Part shown: positions 5,366-9,331 of the stretch, one piece after another
Position numbering within the stretch: position 1 is the stretch's first letter
Layout: each line of letters starts with the position of its first letter
Source: an uncultured Oscillospiraceae bacterium
Lineage (GTDB): Bacteria; Bacillota; Clostridia; Oscillospirales; Oscillospiraceae
Reading direction: 5' to 3'
DNA length: 9,331 nucleotides
NCBI GenBank assembly: GCA_905233595.1
Contig: CAJOFI010000041.1
Location: 1-9,331 of the forward strand
Made by a program: the position numbers and the translations under genes
Notes under the pieces: model-generated
Databases searched by the model: none
Seen by the model: only the letters and a program-made list of their open reading frames with translations
What the model was told of the DNA's origin: nothing

Positions 5366-6415
5366 TCAAAGCAGCGCGCGGTAGAGCGCGGCTTTCGCCC
5401 TTTCGTTGTAGTCCTCCAGCCCGTCCGGCTGCTTCTCCCGCTTTTGCGCGGCGCAGAGGGCGGCCACCATGTCCTCCACCGCGTCCAGGTCCGGATTGTA
5501 GGGCTTGAGCCTCGGGTGCATGAAGAGCGTAAGCCCCAGGCACTTTGCCTCCCAGAGCACGATGCCCTGCCCCTCGTAGCGGCTCTCGAGCGCGAAGCCG
5601 TCCATCTGGCGGAGCACCGGGAAGGGGTTTTCCAGGCTCCCGGTCAGCCTCACGCAGTCCGTGAGCCCCAGGCGCCCGATCTGCTCTGTGAGCGCCTTTC
5701 TCTCCGGCCCGTCGCCGATCAGGGTCAGGCACATATCCGGCCGCCGGGCGCGCACCCGCTTAAAATCCTCCAGCAGCAGGTCAAAGCCCTTCTGATGCAC
5801 GAAGCGTCCCATGGAGCAGAGATTGTATTTGCTCGCGTCCGCCCGGAAATCGGTCGGCTCCCCGGCGCGGCGCAGGATCTCCGCGCTGTCGATGAGGTTC
5901 GGCGTCACGATCACCTCGGCGTCCATGAGGCCGGTCATGGCGCGAAAGCCCTCCACGATCCCGGCGGAGACGGCGGCGAAGGCGTCAAAATGGCGGAACT
6001 TTCCCTTGAAAAAGTGCCAGAGCAGGCGGTATTTCGGCTCCTCGGCGTACTTGACGCGCACGTCGTTGTGCACCCACATAACGCGCTTTTTCGCCCCCGC
6101 CGCGAGCGCCCCGGCGGCGCACTCCGCGCCGTAGCTGTTGAAGTCCACCGCCGTGTCGTAGTCCCGCTCGAAGCGCGGGAGGGGGAAGAGCCTTCTTGCA
6201 AGCGCGAAGGGCACGAAGCGGCTCAGGTACGGCCAGGGTCTGCACACGATCACGCGCAGCCCCTCCCGCTCGGGCAGGGCGTAGAAGGGCTTGTCGTCAA
6301 AGACGTAGACGTCCACCCGGCAGCGGCTGTAATCCAGGTTCTCAAGAACGTTCACCAGCGCCTTCTGGATCCCGCCGACGTGAAAATCCCGCTGAAAAAT
6401 GGCGATATGCTTCAT
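5366..6415 (-). CDS. Glycosyltransferase, GT-B fold, family 4-like
   Basis: This 349-residue cytoplasmic or membrane-associated enzyme has a retaining GT-B fold. It would transfer a sugar from a nucleotide donor to a lipid-linked or polymer acceptor. The N-terminal domain starts MKHIAIFQRDFHVGGIQKALVN, with the phosphate-binding GG at 14-15. The donor domain has SMGRFVHQKGFDLLLEDF (201-218), LIGDGPERKAL (232-242) and the family EX7E motif in YEGQGIVLWEAK (Glu281 and Glu289). Length is near the lower normal limit. The ATG lies 4 bp after the stop codon of the DUF2344 gene, and its Shine-Dalgarno GGTGA overlaps that stop, so it is translated from the radical SAM operon. Sugar and acceptor cannot be predicted. 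It may serve the same surface polymer as the gene block at 1372-4663, though it is in a different transcription unit. Confidence 0.88.
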   Translation of the reverse strand: MKHIAIFQRDFHVGGIQKALVNVLENLDYSRCRVDVYVFDDKPFYALPEREGLRVIVCRPWPYLSRFVPFALARRLFPLPRFERDYDTAVDFNSYGAECAAGALAAGAKKRVMWVHNDVRVKYAEEPKYRLLWHFFKGKFRHFDAFAAVSAGIVEGFRAMTGLMDAEVIVTPNLIDSAEILRRAGEPTDFRADASKYNLCSMGRFVHQKGFDLLLEDFKRVRARRPDMCLTLIGDGPERKALTEQIGRLGLTDCVRLTGSLENPFPVLRQMDGFALESRYEGQGIVLWEAKCLGLTLFMHPRLKPYNPDLDAVEDMVAALCAAQKREKQPDGLEDYNERAKAALYRALL

Positions 6416-6419
6416 CTTT

Positions 6420-7079
6420 TCACCGATATACCTTCATTTCCGCGTCATAGGTCTCGACGCGGGTAAATTTGGCGAAGTCCGGGGCGATCTCCGGGCGAAG
6501 CTGCCGCAGCGCCTCGGCCAGAAGCTCGGGGTTGATCGTCGGCTCCTGGGCGGAGAGGACGACCCTGACGAGTACCTCCCGCTCCCCCGCCTCAAAGCCG
6601 ATCTCGCGGATACCGGGGCGGATGTCCGTCTCCCCCATGCCGCGCTTGGTCTTCCTGGTGATGACGACCGAATCCGCGGAATAAAACGCGGTCAAGGCCT
6701 CTGCCATCTCGCGCGCATCGCGCGCGTCATATTCCAGCACGCCCTCGACGGCGAGCCACTTGAGCAGCGCGACCTTGCGCTCCGGCTCGTAGGCCTCCAG
6801 CACCCGGATGCCCTCGGGCAGCACCGCCGTGAGCCTTTCAGGAAGCTCTTTGAGGTCGGGGTCTTCCTTCAATTTGAAGTCCATGATCTCGCAGCGGCTC
6901 GCCGCGCCCACGGACAGGGGCAGCGCGATGGAGATCTGCGGGTGGGGGTTGAAGCCCTCGGAATAGCGAAGCGCGTAGCCCGCGCGGGAGAAGGCGCGCT
7001 GCATCGTGTGCATCAGGTCGAGGTGGGAGATGTAGATCGCCCGCCCGGTCTTTTCAAAACGCAGTCTCAGCTTATCCAT
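6420..7079 (-). CDS. TIGR03936/DUF2344 radical SAM-linked protein
   Basis: This 219-residue protein belongs to the DUF2344 family, which is nearly always encoded next to, or fused to, the TIGR03960 radical SAM protein. Its biochemical role is not established. The N-terminal signature is plain: RFEKTGRAIYISHLDLMHTMQRAF (7-30, with SHLD at 18-21), then the conserved YSEGFNPHPQISIALPLSVG (39-58) and CEIMDFKL. The ATG lies inside the 3' end of the radical SAM gene (8-bp overlap), so translation is coupled. In many Clostridia the next gene is ribonuclease G/E followed by rplU and rpmA. Here a glycosyltransferase follows after 4 bp. The link to ribosomal protein genes in many genomes hints at an RNA or ribosome modification role, which is inference. 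Confidence 0.92.
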   Translation of the reverse strand: MDKLRLRFEKTGRAIYISHLDLMHTMQRAFSRAGYALRYSEGFNPHPQISIALPLSVGAASRCEIMDFKLKEDPDLKELPERLTAVLPEGIRVLEAYEPERKVALLKWLAVEGVLEYDARDAREMAEALTAFYSADSVVITRKTKRGMGETDIRPGIREIGFEAGEREVLVRVVLSAQEPTINPELLAEALRQLRPEIAPDFAKFTRVETYDAEMKVYR

Positions 7080-8910
7080 CGCAGCGGATGCCTCCTTCCA
7101 GCAGCCGCGCCGCGCCGCAGGCGGCGCATTGGTGGCGGCAGTCGGGCGAGAGCCGGCTCTGATAGGCCATCTCCCGCTCGTGCAGGAGGTGGCTCTTTCT
7201 CACGCCCACGTCGATGTGATCCCAGGGCAGCACCGCGTCCGTCGGGATCTCGCGGTGGGCGTAGAAGGCGGGATCGACCTTGCAGGTCTCGAAGGCCTTC
7301 ATCCAGCGCTCGAGATCGAAGTAGTCCGTCCAGGCGTCGAGCCTGCCGCCCTGCCGCCAGACCTCCTCGATCACCGGCGCGACCCGGCGGTCGCCCTTGG
7401 AGAGCACGGCCTCGATCAGGCTCGTCGCGGCGTCGTGCCAGTTGTAGGTGACGTTTCGCGCGGTGATCGCGCCGCGCAGCAGGTTCACCCGGCGCAGATA
7501 CTCCGGGATCGTGATCATCGCCTCCCACTGGAAGGGGCTGTGCGGCTTGGGGATGAAGAGCGAGGTGGAGATCGTGATCTTCACGCCGCGGTTCTTGTTC
7601 TTCGCGTTCTCGCGCCAGCAGTGCAGCACCTGGTTTGCCATCTCCGCGATGCCGAGGATGTCCTCGTCCGTCTCGGTGGGCAGACCCAGCATATAATAGA
7701 GCTTGACCGCGTTCCAGCCGCCGGAGAAGGCGATCTTGCAGGTGTTGAGCAGATCCTCCTCGGTGACGTTTTTGTTGATCGCGTCGCGCAGGCGCTGGCT
7801 GCCGCCCTCGACGGCGAAGGTCAGGCCGCTCTTGCGCACCTTTTGCAGCCGCTCCATGATGTCCATCGAGAAGTTGTCCGCCCGCAGGGAGGGCAGGGCG
7901 AGGCCGATGCTCCTCGGCTCACAGTAGTCGAGCAGGCCGTCGCAAAGCGCGGGCAGCGCTCGGTAGTCGCTCGTGGAGAGGGAGAGGAGCGTCACGTCCT
8001 CATGCCCGGTGTTTTTCAGCGTCTCGATGCCCTGGCGCACGAGCGTCTCCGGCTTCTTCGCGCGGATCGGGCGATAGACGTAGCCCGCCTGGCAGAAGCG
8101 GCAGCCGCGCACGCAGCCGCGAAAGAGCTCCAGGTTCACCCGGTCGTGCACCACCTCCGTGGAGGGGACGATGGGCTTGGTCGGATAGGGCACCTTGTCC
8201 AGATCGGAGACAATGCGCTTGGTGACTTTCGCGCTCGCGCCCTCGGTGGGCGTGACGGAGGCGATGCTCCCGTCCCCGTGATAGCGCACCTCGTAGAGCG
8301 AGGGGACGTACACGCCGGGAATCTGCGCGGCCTTAACCAGAAACTCGTGCTTCGACCAGCCCTCGAGCTTCGCCCTGCGCAAGAGCGTCAAAAGCTCGTT
8401 GTTCACCTCTTCCCCCTCGCCGAGGATGAAGAGGTCGATGAACTCCGCCATCGGCTCCGCGTTCACCGCCGAGGTGCCGCCCGCCCACACGATGGGCAGC
8501 AGCGCCTTGCGATCCCTCGACCTGAGCGGGAGCCCCGCCATGTCGATCATGTCGAGCACCGTCGTATAGGCCATCTCATAACCCACGGAGAAGGCCAGCG
8601 AATCAAAGCGCCCCAGCGGATCGCCGCTCTCCAGGGCGTAGAGCGGGATGCCCGCCTTCTTCATCTCCTCATACATATCCCCCCAGGGGGCAAAGCAGCG
8701 CTCGCACCAGACGAAGTCCAGGCTGTTCATCGTGTGGTAGAGGATGCTCATGCCGAGGTTCGACATACCGATCTCGTAGGTATCGGGGAAGCAGAAGGCG
8801 AGGCGGATATCCACCTTCTCCTTGTCCTTGAGGATCTGGTTATATTCCCCGCCCGTATAGCGCGCGGGCTTCTGCACCCGGGGCAGGATGCGTTCCAAGC
8901 GTTTGTCCAT
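7072..8910 (-). CDS. TIGR03960-type B12-binding radical SAM protein
   Basis: This 612-residue radical SAM enzyme has an N-terminal cobalamin-binding-like domain (about 32-175, including AFCFPDTYEIGMSNLGM and AGGTSAVNAEP). The 4Fe-4S cluster motif CX3CX2C is in GCVRGCRFCQ (Cys266, Cys270, Cys273). EGGSQRLRDAINKNVTEEDL and KLYYMLGLPTETDED are typical radical SAM barrel segments. A second cysteine cluster sits at the extreme C-terminus (Cys591, Cys595, Cys598, plus Cys610), possibly a zinc or auxiliary Fe-S site. The reaction is unknown. ATG 8910 is chosen because GGGAG lies upstream at good spacing and MDKRLERILPRV begins family-like sequence. An upstream in-frame ATG at 8994 would intrude 52 bp into the protease gene and adds unrelated residues. 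A 6-bp stem, TCCCAT/ATGGGA, partly covers the Shine-Dalgarno site. Confidence 0.93.
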   Translation of the reverse strand: MDKRLERILPRVQKPARYTGGEYNQILKDKEKVDIRLAFCFPDTYEIGMSNLGMSILYHTMNSLDFVWCERCFAPWGDMYEEMKKAGIPLYALESGDPLGRFDSLAFSVGYEMAYTTVLDMIDMAGLPLRSRDRKALLPIVWAGGTSAVNAEPMAEFIDLFILGEGEEVNNELLTLLRRAKLEGWSKHEFLVKAAQIPGVYVPSLYEVRYHGDGSIASVTPTEGASAKVTKRIVSDLDKVPYPTKPIVPSTEVVHDRVNLELFRGCVRGCRFCQAGYVYRPIRAKKPETLVRQGIETLKNTGHEDVTLLSLSTSDYRALPALCDGLLDYCEPRSIGLALPSLRADNFSMDIMERLQKVRKSGLTFAVEGGSQRLRDAINKNVTEEDLLNTCKIAFSGGWNAVKLYYMLGLPTETDEDILGIAEMANQVLHCWRENAKNKNRGVKITISTSLFIPKPHSPFQWEAMITIPEYLRRVNLLRGAITARNVTYNWHDAATSLIEAVLSKGDRRVAPVIEEVWRQGGRLDAWTDYFDLERWMKAFETCKVDPAFYAHREIPTDAVLPWDHIDVGVRKSHLLHEREMAYQSRLSPDCRHQCAACGAARLLEGGIRCDG

Positions 8911-8942
8911 GGCATACTCCCATCTCTGTGAATGGGAATATT

Positions 8943-9331
8943 TTATATCATTTCCGCGCGCTTGGCAAGCCCCGAGCCGCTCTCCTGCCAGCACAAAAGC
9001 CAGATCGCGGCCGTAAGCACCGCGACGCCCTCCCCGCGCAGCAGCAGCCAGATGCCGAGGGCGAGAAGCGCCGCGCCGACGAAGAGGCTCACCGCCTCGG
9101 TGACGCGCTCCCCTCTCCGCTCCCCCAGCAGGGCGCAGGAGAGGGCGAGCAGCACGCGCCCCCCGTCCAGCGGCAGGGCGGGCAGGAGATTGAAGGCGCT
9201 CAAGAGCAGGCTCACCCCGGAGGAGAGATAGAGCCAGTCCGTCCCCCGCCCCCAGCGGGAGGCGGCGAAGGCCCAGGCAAGCCCCGCCAGAGGCCCCGCG
9301 AGGGCTGCAAGGGCGTGTCCCGCCGCGCCGC
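8943..9331 (-). CDS. M50 site-2 protease family protein, C-terminal part (5' end cut by the window edge)
   Basis: The last 128 residues of a polytopic zinc metalloprotease are present. These enzymes cleave membrane-embedded substrates; SpoIVFB, which activates pro-sigma-K during sporulation, is the Bacillota example. The conserved ALAGPLAG is at visible residues 9-16. FNLLPALPLDGGRVL (46-60) contains the third zinc ligand, the Asp of LDGG. Hydrophobic segments surround these at about 6-23, 36-50 and 79-117. The HExxH site lies outside the window. The protein ends soon after the last membrane segment, with no CBS domain. It is 32 bp upstream of the radical SAM gene. M50 proteases are often found just before TIGR03960 genes in Clostridia, which supports a SpoIVFB-like identity, but the symbol is not assigned because the diagnostic half is missing. 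Confidence 0.88.
   Translation of the reverse strand, partial: GAAGHALAALAGPLAGLAWAFAASRWGRGTDWLYLSSGVSLLLSAFNLLPALPLDGGRVLLALSCALLGERRGERVTEAVSLFVGAALLALGIWLLLRGEGVAVLTAAIWLLCWQESGSGLAKRAEMI

Noticed and set aside
5366..5400. Terminator at the end of the family 4-like glycosyltransferase
   Set aside because: AAAGC/GCTTT and GCGC arms can pair, but the stem is followed by A residues rather than T on the minus strand.
5232..5732. A 166-codon minus-strand open frame running from the glycosyltransferase into the rplS leader
   Set aside because: Out of frame with the glycosyltransferase, Gly/Ala/Arg-rich, and crosses the rplS promoter.
6399..7451. A 350-codon plus-strand open frame across the DUF2344 gene
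   Set aside because: It ends in an Arg/Ser/Pro-rich run typical of antisense translation of GC-rich genes, with no ribosome binding site.
7129..8931. A 600-codon plus-strand open frame opposite the radical SAM gene
   Set aside because: Low-complexity His/Arg/Val/Leu-rich translation without motifs. The opposite strand carries the CX3CX2C site and family-wide similarity.

Overview
The window is GC-rich bacterial chromosome, nearly all coding, with most genes on the minus strand. It looks like an uncultured member of the Clostridia (Bacillota). The reasons are the rplS / lepB / rbgA(ylqF) gene set, the neighbourhood of an M50 site-2 protease (SpoIVFB type), a B12-binding radical SAM protein and its DUF2344 partner, strong Shine-Dalgarno sites, and an L19-type leader. 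A GC-rich gut lineage such as Christensenellales or Oscillospirales would fit, but that is inference.

Reading in the main (minus) transcription direction, from high to low coordinates: the C-terminal part of an M50 membrane metalloprotease (9331-8943, cut by the window edge); a TIGR03960-type radical SAM protein (8910-7072); its TIGR03936/DUF2344 partner (7079-6420), overlapping it by 8 bp; and a family-4-like glycosyltransferase (6415-5366) only 4 bp further on. A well-formed promoter and structured leader (5356-5236) then restart transcription for rplS (5235-4888). After rplS comes a 155-bp nested foldback sequence (4887-4733), a second hairpin (4713-4680), and a cell-surface polysaccharide block: a multi-membrane O-antigen-ligase/polymerase-like protein (4663-3206) overlapping a family-2 glycosyltransferase (3237-2292). 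A second family-2 glycosyltransferase (1372-2323) lies on the plus strand, convergent with the first and overlapping its 3' end. It has its own promoter, divergent from that of lepB (1238-645), which is followed by rbgA (597 to the window edge).

The layout suggests the common Bacillota order rplS-lepB-rbgA has been split by a surface-glycan module, and that a third glycosyltransferase was attached to the protease/radical SAM operon. RplS and RbgA act in 50S subunit structure and assembly. LepB removes signal peptides. The membrane protein and glycosyltransferases would build or polymerise an exported polysaccharide. Both family-2 glycosyltransferase genes need a +1 frame change to read full length, so they are pseudogenes, strain-variable genes or assembly errors. 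No tRNA, rRNA, CRISPR array, transposase or phage gene was seen. The most unusual non-coding feature is the foldback sequence after rplS, which can form two competing structures.
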